Source of the DNA: Halomonas sp. SSL-5
Lineage (GTDB): Bacteria > Pseudomonadota > Gammaproteobacteria > Pseudomonadales > Halomonadaceae
DNA length: 64,000 nt
Assembly (NCBI RefSeq): GCF_030708455.1
Contig: NZ_JAUYWF010000007.1
Coordinates: 1-64,000 of the forward strand
Reading direction: 5' to 3'
Under the pieces are notes generated by a model. That model saw nothing but the letters and a program-made list of their open reading frames with translations. It searched no databases and was not told the DNA's origin. Of this stretch, positions 37,256 through 45,672 are shown in pieces. The translations under genes were made by a program, and so were the position numbers. The number at the start of each line of letters is the position of its first letter. Within the stretch, counting starts at the first letter, position 1.

Positions 37256-37710
37256 CCCGCTACGAACGTGAGGCCCTGGCCGCCATCCGCGATGAGCACA
37301 AGCAGACCCGACGCGCGGTGAGCGAGCGCATGATCGCCATCGCCTGCAACGCCACTGCCCAGGCCGAACGCCAGGCGGTGGCCGGCGCCCTTCGCCGACT
37401 GCGAGAGAAGGGCATGGTCAGTGCGTCGCCCGGTGGCTATGTGCCGACGACACGCGGGCTGTGTGCCGACCTGGCCGATGAGGCGCCGGTGGTGATGCCC
37501 GAGCCTACCCCCGAGCCTCAAGTGGTGACGGCGAGCGCCCGGCATCCGGCCGTGCCCCGGGAGCTGCTCCACCGCTGCGCGGCGATGCACTCGGCGCTGT
37601 TCGTCGAAGTGAAGGCGGCCTATGACCGAGGTGAGGCGGGGGCGGCCGAGGAGCTGGCGTGGCTGGTGGAGACCGGCGAGCAGCTGCTGGCGGCGGGAGG
37701 TGAGGCGTGA
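37252..37710 (+). CDS. Winged-helix-like phage protein of unknown function
   Basis: 152 residues; the first half suggests a winged helix (QAVAGALRRLREKGMVSASPGGY), the second half is helical with a Cys-Ala-Ala centre. Coupled with its neighbours. No family recognised. Confidence 0.65.
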   Translation: MTRYEREALAAIRDEHKQTRRAVSERMIAIACNATAQAERQAVAGALRRLREKGMVSASPGGYVPTTRGLCADLADEAPVVMPEPTPEPQVVTASARHPAVPRELLHRCAAMHSALFVEVKAAYDRGEAGAAEELAWLVETGEQLLAAGGEA

Positions 37711-37880
37711 GCAAAGCACAGCAGATTGCAGACAAGGCGATGTACGCCATCAGCGGAGCCAACGGGACGCTCGCTTTTGTGCATGTCATCCAAGGCAGCT
37801 TTGTGTCGGCTGCGATATGCGTCGCCCTCGCGTATGGCGCATGGCGCATCGGCGACTGGAAGCCAAGGGGGTGGGGATGA
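37707..37880 (+). CDS. Small membrane protein, GTG start
   Basis: 57 residues with one membrane helix (HVIQGSFVSAAICVALAYGA). The GTG overlaps the previous stop, and its own stop overlaps the ninB ATG. AGGTGAGG precedes it. Confidence 0.58.
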   Translation: MSKAQQIADKAMYAISGANGTLAFVHVIQGSFVSAAICVALAYGAWRIGDWKPRGWG

Positions 37881-38347
37881 GCAAGGAGCTGGTCTACGTC
37901 ATTCGGGGCGTGGGCGACCTTCGCGCCACGATGGCCACGGTCTGGCAGATGGTGTGCAAGGGCATCCGGGCCGGTGCGGTGGAGGTGGTGATCCGCCGGC
38001 CGGGCAAGACCCGCCTCCAGGAGGAGAAATACCACGCCATGATCGGCGACATCCGCCGGCAGTGCTTCCGTGCCAACACGCCAGAAGGCGTCAAGGCCGT
38101 GCTGGTCAACCAGTTCGCTCTCGAGATGGAGGAGGCCGGTACACCGCTGGCCCATCCCGGGGAGAAGGTCTGGGACTGGAAGAGCCAGGAGGCCGTCTAC
38201 GTCAGGCCGACCACCACCAAGTTCCGCAAGGCCGAGGCCGCCCAGTTCGTGGAGTTTCTGTACAGCACCGGCGTGGAGCTGGGCGTGCAGTGGAGCGAGC
38301 CGGCGCTGGCCGTCTATGAGGAATACCAGGAGGCGAAGGCGGCATGA
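37877..38347 (+). CDS. ninB: NinB recombination protein
   Basis: 156 residues. The NinB pattern is clear: PGKTRLQEEKYHAMIGDIRRQ, the Lys-Ala-Val-Leu segment, and KFRKAEAAQFVEFLYSTGVELGV split across the C-terminal third. In lambda NinB (Orf) is a recombination mediator that helps load annealing proteins on SSB-coated DNA, consistent with the RecT/exonuclease/SSB set elsewhere in this prophage. Confidence 0.88.
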   Translation: MSKELVYVIRGVGDLRATMATVWQMVCKGIRAGAVEVVIRRPGKTRLQEEKYHAMIGDIRRQCFRANTPEGVKAVLVNQFALEMEEAGTPLAHPGEKVWDWKSQEAVYVRPTTTKFRKAEAAQFVEFLYSTGVELGVQWSEPALAVYEEYQEAKAA

Positions 38348-38436
38348 ATATCGACCTGTTCGAGATCGCCATGGGGCTGTCGATCACGTTGATGTGCGCG
38401 GGCCTGGCCTATCGCGTCGCTATGGGAGGCTGCTGA
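38344..38436 (+). CDS. Membrane micropeptide
   Basis: 30 residues with a single hydrophobic helix (IAMGLSITLMCAGLAYRV). ATGA overlap with ninB and TGATG-type overlap with the next gene argue for translation. Confidence 0.5.
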   Translation: MNIDLFEIAMGLSITLMCAGLAYRVAMGGC

Positions 38437-38786
38437 TGTTGCCGAACCAGAACTACATGAAGCCGGTTCGCATCGAGAGCCAGGCCATGCGCCGGGCTGC
38501 CCAGGGCGAAGCCTGCACGGTGGAGATCCTGGGCGTGTGCAATCGCGATCCGGCGACCACGGTGCTGGCCCACCTGCCGGACGAGAGCCACGGCATGGGG
38601 CGCAAGAGCGATGACCTGAGCGCCGCGTTCTGCTGTGGCGCGTGCCATGACGTGCTCGACGGCCGCGTGCCATGGCCGGACCGGTTCGAGGAATCCTATC
38701 GGGAGTGGTACCAGCGCCGCGCCATGGTGCGCACATGGCGGCGCCTGGTGGAGCTGGGTGTGATCACCATCAAGGGGGTGAAGTGA
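38436..38786 (+). CDS. YbcO/DUF1364-like putative nuclease
   Basis: 116 residues. RRAAQGEACTVEILGVCN, TTVLAHLPD and CCGACHDVLDGR follow the DLP12 YbcO (DUF1364) pattern, an HNH-like nuclease fold with Cys/His metal ligands. It sits next to NinB in several lambdoid prophages, as here. Confidence 0.82.
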   Translation: MLPNQNYMKPVRIESQAMRRAAQGEACTVEILGVCNRDPATTVLAHLPDESHGMGRKSDDLSAAFCCGACHDVLDGRVPWPDRFEESYREWYQRRAMVRTWRRLVELGVITIKGVK

Positions 38787-39199
38787 TGCTCGAGATCAAG
38801 GGCAAGTGCGGCGTGTGCCAGATGGAGTTCCGCCGCCCAGCGGCTGCCAGGGTGCCGGCGGGTTATTGCGCAGCCTGCTGGGAGAAGGCCGACCGCCACC
38901 TCCAGGAGCGTGATGACCTGGCCGACCGGCAGGCGGCGGACCCCGCCGGCCATTACCGCCACGTCATCCGCGCACCGATAACCGATGAGGACATCGCGCG
39001 CGGCTACACCGAGGTGAAGCTGGACCCGTACCGGGTGTGCGACATCTACGCCACTGGCGGCGGACCCCGGGAGCAGATGGTCAAGAAACTGCTGCGCTGG
39101 ACCGACAAGGGGCAGAGCGAGGAGAGGGTGATCGGCGAGATTGAGAGCGCGCTCAAGCGCTGGAAGGAGATGCGCGAGGAGGATGCTGCATGCAGATGA
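38786..39199 (+). CDS. Zinc-finger phage protein of unknown function
   Basis: 137 residues. Two CxxC pairs (GKCGVCQME and YCAACWEK) form a likely zinc site in the first 40 residues. The rest is helical and charged. Coupled to the DUF1364 gene. No family recognised. Confidence 0.68.
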   Translation: MLEIKGKCGVCQMEFRRPAAARVPAGYCAACWEKADRHLQERDDLADRQAADPAGHYRHVIRAPITDEDIARGYTEVKLDPYRVCDIYATGGGPREQMVKKLLRWTDKGQSEERVIGEIESALKRWKEMREEDAACR

Positions 39200-39372
39200 T
39201 CTCGAGCAAGGCCGGCACCAAGTTGGCGAAAGAGGTGGCCGAGTGGGATGACCCGACACAACCACTGAAGGACGTGGAGACCGTCATGGTATCCAAGGCG
39301 CTGGCGGATGCCGCATTGGATCTCGGCTATGGGCTGATGAAGCAGGGCTTCCACCAGACTGAGGGAGATTGA
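39190..39372 (+). CDS. Small phage protein of unknown function
   Basis: 60 residues, soluble and mostly helical (VMVSKALADAALDLGYGLMK). Overlaps the previous gene by 10 bases. Confidence 0.58.
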   Translation: MQMISSKAGTKLAKEVAEWDDPTQPLKDVETVMVSKALADAALDLGYGLMKQGFHQTEGD

Positions 39373-39373
39373 G

Positions 39374-39508
39374 ATGCACCCGATGACCACTTTCATGATC
39401 GGCCTCGCTGTGGGCGTCTCCGTCACCATCGGCTTTCAGGTGCTGGTGGTGTGGTGCGTGACCAAGGATCTCGATGACGCCGGCTGGATGCGGGGGCGGG
39501 ATGATTGA
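39374..39508 (+). CDS. Membrane micropeptide
   Basis: 44 residues with one membrane helix (MIGLAVGVSVTIGFQVLVVW) and an acidic tail. GGGAGATTG precedes the ATG; its end overlaps rusA by eight bases. Confidence 0.55.
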   Translation: MHPMTTFMIGLAVGVSVTIGFQVLVVWCVTKDLDDAGWMRGRDD

Positions 39509-39851
39509 GCTCGAGCTGCCGTTCCCGCCAGCGGTGAACAACATCACCACCGTGGCCCGGGGGCGAAAGATCACCAGTAAGCGGGGCCGCCAGTACCGGG
39601 AGGAGGCGGTGCGCCTGATCGCTGAGCAGTTCGGCGGCGAGCCGCTCGATGGCCGGCTGTCGGTGGAGATCGACCTGTGGCCGCCATGCCGGCGCAAGAG
39701 AGACATCGACAACTACAGCAAGGCGATCCTCGACGCGATCACCGAGGCTGGGGTGTGGGTGGACGACGAGCTGGTGGACAGCCTGACGATCGTGCGACGC
39801 CCGGTGATCAAGGGCGGGCGCTGCTACGTGCTGATCGAGGAGGTGGCGTGA
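39501..39851 (+). CDS. rusA: RusA-type Holliday junction resolvase
   Basis: 116 residues. Active-site pattern RKRDIDNYSKAILDAI with later Asp pair in VWVDDELV is the RusA signature; the start FPPAVNN is also typical. It resolves branched DNA from phage recombination and replication before packaging. ATG 39501 follows GGGCGGG; the upstream frame belongs to the micropeptide region. Confidence 0.92.
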   Translation: MIELELPFPPAVNNITTVARGRKITSKRGRQYREEAVRLIAEQFGGEPLDGRLSVEIDLWPPCRRKRDIDNYSKAILDAITEAGVWVDDELVDSLTIVRRPVIKGGRCYVLIEEVA

Positions 39852-40111
39852 TCTACGGCCGGCGACCCGAGGGCATGACCCCGGAGGCATGGACCATCGA
39901 ATGCCAATGCCGCTTCGTCGCCCGGGAGATGCGCAAGGGCCGCAACCGCTCCGCCAGGCTGGCGATTTTCGAGGAGTGGCAGCGCAAGCTGCCGAGCATC
40001 GATAAAGCCAGGGTGGGGCAGATATGGCGCGAAGGGGTACCGATGCCAGGCAACGGCAACGCAACAACGAAGGCAACAAGACGCAACGATCAGGCAACGG
40101 AAGGGGCATAG
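39848..40111 (+). CDS. Small basic phage protein of unknown function
   Basis: 87 residues, GTG start overlapping the rusA stop. Features CQCRFVAREMRKGRNRSARLA and a Thr/Asn-rich end. No family recognised. Confidence 0.62.
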   Translation: MIYGRRPEGMTPEAWTIECQCRFVAREMRKGRNRSARLAIFEEWQRKLPSIDKARVGQIWREGVPMPGNGNATTKATRRNDQATEGA

Positions 40112-40112
40112 G

Positions 40113-40727
40113 ATGCGATACCAGTCGGCACGCCAGATGATCTTCGACGCCTATCAGGCACAGCGGGGCAGCGTGATGGAGTCGGCCTCGGAGATCATGC
40201 GGCTCGGGGCCAGGGTTCAGCACAGCCAGAAGCAGAACAACGACTGGCGGATAGCCCACGGCCTGGAGGCGGGCATGGTGATCAGCGCTGTCGAGCGCCA
40301 GGCGCCTCACCTGCAGGCGCTGTGCCGAGTCTGTTGGGGGCCTTTCACGCGCGACGAACTGGCCGGTGACCGCGAGTGGGTTCACGTCGCCCTGGTGCGG
40401 GCGATGATGCGTCGCAAGCTGCCGGGGCAGGGTGACAGTGAGCGCCCCAGCACCGAGGCCTGGCGCACGCTCACGGCGCTGGCCTGGGCGGCGATCTACC
40501 ACCATGGCGAAAGCACGTATCCGTATAACCGCCCGGGGCTGGCTGGGCCGAGGGCGATCAAAAGCTGGCTGGAGGAGGAGCGCGGGCAGACGATCGACGT
40601 CGGTCGGTGGAGCAGGGCGGGACGGCTGAGTTGGGATGATGTGTGGCGCCAATTGCTGACGGTGCTCGACCAGTGGGAGAGCCAGGCACTGGGGCCGGTG
40701 GCGGCGCTGATTCAGAGGGCTGCGTGA
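40113..40727 (+). CDS. Phage protein of unknown function in the antiterminator position
   Basis: 204 residues with a possible zinc or structural Cys pair (ALCRVCWGPF) and several Trp. It is the last early gene before the lysis module, where lambdoid phages carry the late antiterminator Q; I see no sequence match to Q, so that role is positional inference only. Confidence 0.62.
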   Translation: MRYQSARQMIFDAYQAQRGSVMESASEIMRLGARVQHSQKQNNDWRIAHGLEAGMVISAVERQAPHLQALCRVCWGPFTRDELAGDREWVHVALVRAMMRRKLPGQGDSERPSTEAWRTLTALAWAAIYHHGESTYPYNRPGLAGPRAIKSWLEEERGQTIDVGRWSRAGRLSWDDVWRQLLTVLDQWESQALGPVAALIQRAA

Positions 40728-41242
40728 TGAAGACGAGGAAGCTGCCGGCGTTTCAGGATCTGAGAGTCCAGTTCGATTACGACGAAGAAGCAGGCCAGCT
40801 TTATCTGCGCGACGCCGGCCTTCGAAGAGGCAGGAAGGTCGGAGGTGTGATCCGCCAAGGCAACTGCGAATACCTGATCGTTAGCGTGAAGCACCCAAGC
40901 GGCAAGGCGGTAGGCGCTTTTGCGCACCGCGTGATCTGGAAGCTTGTGACTGGACAAGAGCCGCCCGATCAGATCGATCATTTTGATGGGAATGGCCTGA
41001 ACAACCGATGGGAAAATCTCAGAGATGGCACCAACGCCGTGAACGCCAAGAACATGAGGATGAACAAGGGCAACTCAACTGGGCACAATGGAGTTCGCAA
41101 GAAGCGCGGAAAGTGGGTGGCCCTGGATGGGAAGGGGCGGCCTCTTGGCTCCTTCTCTGATATTCAGGCTGCTTCGAGAGTGGCGAGAGAAAGTAGGCTC
41201 AAGACGGGCTTCACAGAGAGGCATGGGATTCCCGAAGCTTGA
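40727..41242 (+). CDS. HNH homing-type endonuclease with AP2-like domain
   Basis: 171 residues. HNH core: FAHRVIWKLVTGQEPPDQID, HFDGNGLNNRWENLRDG; then NSTGHNGVRKKRGKWVA, the DNA-binding module. It is a relative of the HNH protein at 22645-23235. The ATG overlaps the previous stop. It lies just upstream of a tRNA gene, a favoured neighbourhood for such mobile genes. Confidence 0.85.
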   Translation: MKTRKLPAFQDLRVQFDYDEEAGQLYLRDAGLRRGRKVGGVIRQGNCEYLIVSVKHPSGKAVGAFAHRVIWKLVTGQEPPDQIDHFDGNGLNNRWENLRDGTNAVNAKNMRMNKGNSTGHNGVRKKRGKWVALDGKGRPLGSFSDIQAASRVARESRLKTGFTERHGIPEA

Positions 41243-41321
41243 CGTGTGGGCACGGGGGAACGATCATATCCCCATAGTCCGATTCTGCGCCCTGGCCATT
41301 GAGCCGGGGCGCTGTCGTTTC

Positions 41322-41396
41322 AGCAGGCGGGACAGACGGAAAGTCGCCGGGCTCATAACCCGGAGATACCTGGTTCGACTCCAGGGCCTGCTTCCA
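41322..41396 (+). tRNA. tRNA with CAT anticodon (Met or lysidine-type Ile)
   Basis: Cloverleaf fits: acceptor AGCAGGC/GCCTGCT (7 bp), short D arm with GAC/GTC, anticodon stem CCGGG/CCCGG with loop CTCATAA (anticodon 41354-41356), T arm CCTGG/CCAGG with loop TTCGACT. The acceptor is followed by T and an encoded CCA. It is not initiator-like because the acceptor is fully paired and the anticodon stem lacks the GGG/CCC triple. It lies in the phage between the HNH gene and the endolysin. Confidence 0.88.
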
Positions 41397-41429
41397 GTTA
41401 CTCCCACGCCGTGAGGCGCCGGAGACCTT

Positions 41430-41996
41430 ATGCATCCCATCCAGAAACGCCTGATCGATGAAGTGATCGATCGAGAGGGCGGCTACGTCAATCACCCGGC
41501 TGATCGAGGCGGACCGACACGCTACGGCATCACCGAGGCGGTGGCCCGCGAGCATGGCTATCGCGGCGATATGCGCGAGCTACCCATCGAGACGGCTGCC
41601 GAGATCTACGCCGCGCGTTACTGGCATCCCAACCGGCTCGAGCGGATCGTCACCCTGTCCGGAAGCCTGGCGGTCTACATGTTCGACTATGGCGTGCACT
41701 CCGGTACCGGGCGCCCAGCCCGCGACCTGCAGCGCCTGCTGAACGTGCTTAACCGTCAGGAGCGCGACTACGACGACATCGCCGTCGATGGGATGGTGGG
41801 CCCGGCAACCCTGGCGGCGCTGCGCGCCTACCTGCAAACCCGGGGCCCGGACGGCATGACCGTCCTCGCCGAGTCGCTCAACAGCTTGCGCAAGGCCTTC
41901 CTAGTGGAGCTCTCCGAGAACCGCGAGAGTCAGGAGGCCTTCACTTACGGCTGGCTGCATCGCGTCCTCAGCCTTCGAGACGACGGAGGCGCGTGA
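41430..41996 (+). CDS. GH108-type endolysin
   Basis: 188 residues. The lysozyme-like catalytic site is IDREGGYVNHPADRGGPTRY, with Glu as acid and YGIT following; the C-terminal half is a peptidoglycan-binding domain (VDGMVGPATLAAL). It degrades the cell wall at lysis. No signal peptide is seen, so it needs a holin, encoded next. Confidence 0.9.
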   Translation: MHPIQKRLIDEVIDREGGYVNHPADRGGPTRYGITEAVAREHGYRGDMRELPIETAAEIYAARYWHPNRLERIVTLSGSLAVYMFDYGVHSGTGRPARDLQRLLNVLNRQERDYDDIAVDGMVGPATLAALRAYLQTRGPDGMTVLAESLNSLRKAFLVELSENRESQEAFTYGWLHRVLSLRDDGGA

Positions 41997-42331
41997 TGCC
42001 ATGGAAGCAACTACCCCCAGATTGGTGGGCCGAGAGGCTCGACCAACTTTTCATGCTGATCTCACTTCTGTCTGCGGTGATGCTGGGCACGATCACCAAG
42101 GTGGCGGCTGAAGTGCGTGACGGTGAGCGTGACAAGATCCTGAGCCGGCGCTTGTACCTGGACGTGCCGGCTGTGCTGATGATGGGCGCCGTGACCTACG
42201 GCATCGCCGAGTATTTCGCGCTGCGCGCGGGTGCTGCCGGTGCAGTGGGTGCGGTGCTTGGCTATGTGGGCCCGAGGGCGGCCTACCTGCTGATCGACGC
42301 GATCGCGCATCGCATCCGTGGAGGTTCCTGA
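41996..42331 (+). CDS. Holin-like membrane protein
   Basis: 111 residues with three predicted membrane segments (LFMLISLLSAVMLGTI, VPAVLMMGAVTYGIAEY, GAVGAVLGYVGPRAAYLL). It follows the endolysin with start and stop overlap. It would form the lesion that releases endolysin. Confidence 0.75.
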   Translation: MPWKQLPPDWWAERLDQLFMLISLLSAVMLGTITKVAAEVRDGERDKILSRRLYLDVPAVLMMGAVTYGIAEYFALRAGAAGAVGAVLGYVGPRAAYLLIDAIAHRIRGGS

Positions 42332-42888
42332 TGAACCTGGAGTGGTCCGACGTTGCCGAGACGGTCGCCAAGATTGCGCCTGCTGCTGGCGGTGCTATGG
42401 GCGGTCCCGCTGGGGCTGCTGTTGGTGGCCTCCTCGCTCGGGTGCTGGGCGTTGACGAGTCACCGGAAGCGGTGCGCCAGGCGGTACAGCAGGACCCGGA
42501 GGCGGCAGCAAAGCTCAAGCGCATCGACCAGGAGCACGAACGGGAGATCCTGAGCCTGACCCTGGAGGCTGAGACATCACGCCTCGCCGAGATCAACCGC
42601 ACCATGCGCGCCGAGATCGACAGTGACTCGGCCTGGCGTGCTGGGTGGCGGCCCTTCAACGGCTGGATGCTGGCCCTGTCGCTCGCCTGCGTGAACTTCG
42701 GCCTGGTGGCCGTGGTGATCATGGACCCAGCCCAGCTTTCCGCCGTGGTGGACGTGCTGATCTGGTCCGTCGTCGCCCAGGGCGCCGTGCAGGGCGTAAA
42801 CATCAAACAGCGCTCCAACGACAAGGCCCGCAAGCTGGGCATGCAGCCCGGCGGCTTCATGGACCTGGTGAAGGGCATCCGCAAGTAA
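42331..42888 (+). CDS. 3TM-type phage holin
   Basis: 185 residues resembling the gene-transfer-release 3TM holin family: an N-terminal Gly/Ala-rich segment (GGAMGGPAGAAVGGLLARVL), a coiled acidic middle, then RPFNGWMLALSLACVNFGLV and VDVLIWSVVAQGA membrane helices. It is adjacent to the other holin, so the phage has two candidate lysis membrane proteins. Confidence 0.75.
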   Translation: MNLEWSDVAETVAKIAPAAGGAMGGPAGAAVGGLLARVLGVDESPEAVRQAVQQDPEAAAKLKRIDQEHEREILSLTLEAETSRLAEINRTMRAEIDSDSAWRAGWRPFNGWMLALSLACVNFGLVAVVIMDPAQLSAVVDVLIWSVVAQGAVQGVNIKQRSNDKARKLGMQPGGFMDLVKGIRK

Positions 42889-43010
42889 CAGAATCCCCTC
42901 GGGGACAGGGCCATGCCGTGAGGCACCGCCCGCACCCGCCCGGCTCGTCGTGAGACGCCCGGGCCCTATTCCGATGGAGGCGCAATCCCCGCAAGGGCTG
43001 CGTATCTGAT

Positions 43011-43592
43011 ATGGCACAACGCTACGACTGGGAGGTCATCAAGGCCGACTACCGTACCGGCCGCTACTCGCTGCAGCAGCTGTCCGACATGCACGGCCCG
43101 AACAAGGCCACGATCAGCCGCAAGGCCGAGTCGCAGAATTGGGAGAAGGACTTGTCCGAGGCGGTGCGCCAACGCACCCGGGAGAAGGTGTCCCGCGCCC
43201 AGCTCGACCCGGCCGCCCGCGAAGTTCTGGACAAGAGCGACGAGGAGTTGGTCGAGGAGGCGGCGAGCCTCAATGCCGCCGTGGTTCATGGCCACCGCAA
43301 GCGCCTGGAGACCTGGCGCGAGATCCTCGACAAGTACGCCGGCCTGCTGACCGAGCAGCTTACCCGCGGGGTGATTCAGGTTCAGAACCGCAGCGGTGAA
43401 GTGGTTGAGATTGACCTGCCGCTGGACTACATCGGCAAGAGCCTGCAGCCCGGCACCCAGGCGCTGGAGCGCGTGATCAAGCTGGAGCGCCAGGCCTACG
43501 GCATGGACGAGGAGAAGCCCGACGAGGGCATGACCTTCGAGCAGCTGATGGAGGCCGTCGCGCCGAACGAAGATGACCTTGACGAGCAGTGA
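43011..43592 (+). CDS. Terminase small subunit-like protein
   Basis: 193 residues. The N-terminus has a helix-turn-helix (YSLQQLSDMHGPNKATISRK), then a coiled-coil oligomerisation region and acidic tail. It directly precedes and overlaps the large subunit by 20 bases. DNA recognition for packaging is inferred from this position and the helix-turn-helix. Confidence 0.75.
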   Translation: MAQRYDWEVIKADYRTGRYSLQQLSDMHGPNKATISRKAESQNWEKDLSEAVRQRTREKVSRAQLDPAAREVLDKSDEELVEEAASLNAAVVHGHRKRLETWREILDKYAGLLTEQLTRGVIQVQNRSGEVVEIDLPLDYIGKSLQPGTQALERVIKLERQAYGMDEEKPDEGMTFEQLMEAVAPNEDDLDEQ

Positions 43593-45189
43593 TCGCGCCC
43601 GCGAGGTCAAGCGCGCCGAGGCGTACCTGCGCGCGCATGCCAAGGGCAGGCTCACCGAACAGTCCGACCTGGTCGAGGCGCTCAAGCTCAAGTGGTTCCG
43701 CCTCAGCTCGCTATACAAGATCAAGGACAAGAACGGCAAGGTGCGCCGCTTCCGTCCCAACAGGGCGCAGAGGCAGCGCTACCTGGATGGCCACGTCCGC
43801 GACATCATCCTGAAGGCCCGGCAGCTTGGCTTCACGACGTTCGAGATGATCGACGCGCTGGATGACTGCCTGTTCCGCGACAACTTCGCCGCCGGCTGCA
43901 TTTGTCACAAGCTGGATGACGCCCAGGACATATTCCGCAACAAGATCAGCTTCGCCTACCAGAACATCGAGGCGCACTGGTTCAGCATCTTCAAGATGCT
44001 CGGTATCCGCATCCCCAAGCCGGTCAGCGACAAGAGCGGCTCCGGGGCCTACGTGTTCGACAACGGCTCGAGCATCAAGGTCTCGACCTCCTACCGGGGC
44101 GGGACCCTGCAGCGGCTGCATGTCTCCGAGTTCGGCAAGATCTGTCGCCAGTACCCGCACAAGGCACAGGAAATCGTCACCGGTGCCTTCGAGGCGGTGG
44201 GGCTGGGCAATCAGATCACCCTGGAATCGACCGCCGAGGGGCGCGAGGGCTACTTCTTCGATTACTGCGAGTCGGCGCGCCACCTGCAAGAGCTGGGCCG
44301 CGAGCCCACCGAGATGGACTTCCAGTTCCATTTCTTCCCCTGGTGGCAGGAGCCGGCCTACACCCTGGACCCGAAAGGCGTGGTGGTGCCGCCCCGGCTG
44401 CTGGAGTACTTCGAGGAGCTGGAGCACAAGCACGGCATCCCGACCACCGCCGGCCAGCAGGCGTGGTACGCGAAGAAGGCCGAGGTGCTGCAGGACGACA
44501 TGCAGCGCGAGTATCCCTCGATTCCCGAGGAGGCCTTCGCCCAGAGCGTCGAGGGCGCTTACTACGCCAGCCAGATGCAGTTCCTGCGCAAGCACAAGCG
44601 CATCACCGCCGAGGTGCAGGTCAACCCCAGCCTGCCGGTCTACACCGGCTGGGACTTGGGCATGAACGACATGACTTGCATCTGGTTCGCCCAGGTCGTG
44701 GGCCGCGAGGTGCACCTGGTGGACTACCTCGAGGGCGAGGGCGAGGGCATCGAGTACTACGCCGACGAGCTCAACAAGAAGGGCTACCGCTACGGTGGCC
44801 ACTTCGGGCCCCATGACCTGGCGGTGCGCGAGCTGGGTACCGGCAAGAGTCGCGCCGACGTGGCCCGCCAGTTCGGCATCAAGTTCGAGATCGTGCCCAG
44901 GATCAGCAGCCAGGCCGAGGGCGTGCAGGCGGTGCGTAACTTCCTGCCGGCCTGCTGGATCGCCGAGGAAGAGTGCCACCAGGGCATCCTGTGCATCGAC
45001 AATTACCGCAAGGAGTGGGACGACAAGCGCGGCGTCTACAAGGACACTCCGCGCCACGACTGGGCCTCCCACGGCGCCAAGGCGCTGGAGACCCTGGCCC
45101 GCGCATCGCTGTTCGAGGCCCACCAGCGCGGCAGCATGCCGGCAGGCAGCCCACGGTCACGACGCGGCGGCTGGGCCGCCCACACCTGA
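43573..45189 (+). CDS. Terminase large subunit
   Basis: 538 residues. The ATPase P-loop variant is KARQLGFTTFEMID (about residue 80). The nuclease domain starts at YTGWDLGMNDMTCIWF (metal Asp) near residue 355 and ends with PRHDWASHGAKALET. It translocates DNA into the prohead and cuts it. Start overlaps the small subunit. Confidence 0.9.
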   Translation: MTLTSSDRAREVKRAEAYLRAHAKGRLTEQSDLVEALKLKWFRLSSLYKIKDKNGKVRRFRPNRAQRQRYLDGHVRDIILKARQLGFTTFEMIDALDDCLFRDNFAAGCICHKLDDAQDIFRNKISFAYQNIEAHWFSIFKMLGIRIPKPVSDKSGSGAYVFDNGSSIKVSTSYRGGTLQRLHVSEFGKICRQYPHKAQEIVTGAFEAVGLGNQITLESTAEGREGYFFDYCESARHLQELGREPTEMDFQFHFFPWWQEPAYTLDPKGVVVPPRLLEYFEELEHKHGIPTTAGQQAWYAKKAEVLQDDMQREYPSIPEEAFAQSVEGAYYASQMQFLRKHKRITAEVQVNPSLPVYTGWDLGMNDMTCIWFAQVVGREVHLVDYLEGEGEGIEYYADELNKKGYRYGGHFGPHDLAVRELGTGKSRADVARQFGIKFEIVPRISSQAEGVQAVRNFLPACWIAEEECHQGILCIDNYRKEWDDKRGVYKDTPRHDWASHGAKALETLARASLFEAHQRGSMPAGSPRSRRGGWAAHT

Positions 45190-45216
45190 TACCACCGCCG
45201 AGAGGCAGAGGACTCC

Positions 45217-45672
45217 ATGTCGAAGATCATCACCGAGCCCGACGGCGACCTGCAGCGTCGCATGGGGCGCACGGCGCACAAGCTGGCCGGGCTGACCCAT
45301 GACGAGGTGCTGTCAATCATGCGCGACAGCGCCAAGGCCATCGCCGATGAGCTGGTGGCCCAGGGCATCCCCATCGAGACCAAGCGCTTCCGCCCGGACG
45401 TGGGCCCGATCCAGATCGACATGATCGTGATCGAGGAGAAGGTCACCAAGCCTGAGCCTGCCTTCCGTCTGCAATTCGAGGTCGAGGGCGGCATGGGCGT
45501 GACCCTGACAATCAAGCTGCTCGAGTTCCTCAAGGACCCGGCACAGTACGTGCGCGACCTGTTCACCCAGCTGGGCCCGATGCGCCGCAACATGCTGCGC
45601 ATGCGGACCCAGAAGCAGGAGCTCAACAGCCGCATCTACGACGCGCTGACCAAGGGAGCCGCCAATGGCTAG
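45217..45672 (+). CDS. Phage structural-region protein of unknown function
   Basis: 151 residues, soluble. Middle region PDVGPIQIDMIVIEEKVTKP suggests beta strands. It sits between terminase and portal and overlaps the portal by eight bases. No family recognised. Confidence 0.65.
   Translation: MSKIITEPDGDLQRRMGRTAHKLAGLTHDEVLSIMRDSAKAIADELVAQGIPIETKRFRPDVGPIQIDMIVIEEKVTKPEPAFRLQFEVEGGMGVTLTIKLLEFLKDPAQYVRDLFTQLGPMRRNMLRMRTQKQELNSRIYDALTKGAANG

Noticed and set aside
40113-40727. Calling this gene a Q antiterminator
   Set aside because: Only its position fits; no Q-family sequence was recognised, so it is left unnamed.
41322-41396. The phage tRNA as the integration site
   Set aside because: It lies 21 kb inside the prophage, and the lepA junction next to the integrase explains integration.
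43711-45123. 470-codon minus-strand frame opposite the terminase gene
   Set aside because: Shadow of the terminase large subunit; no ribosome site and no protein family.
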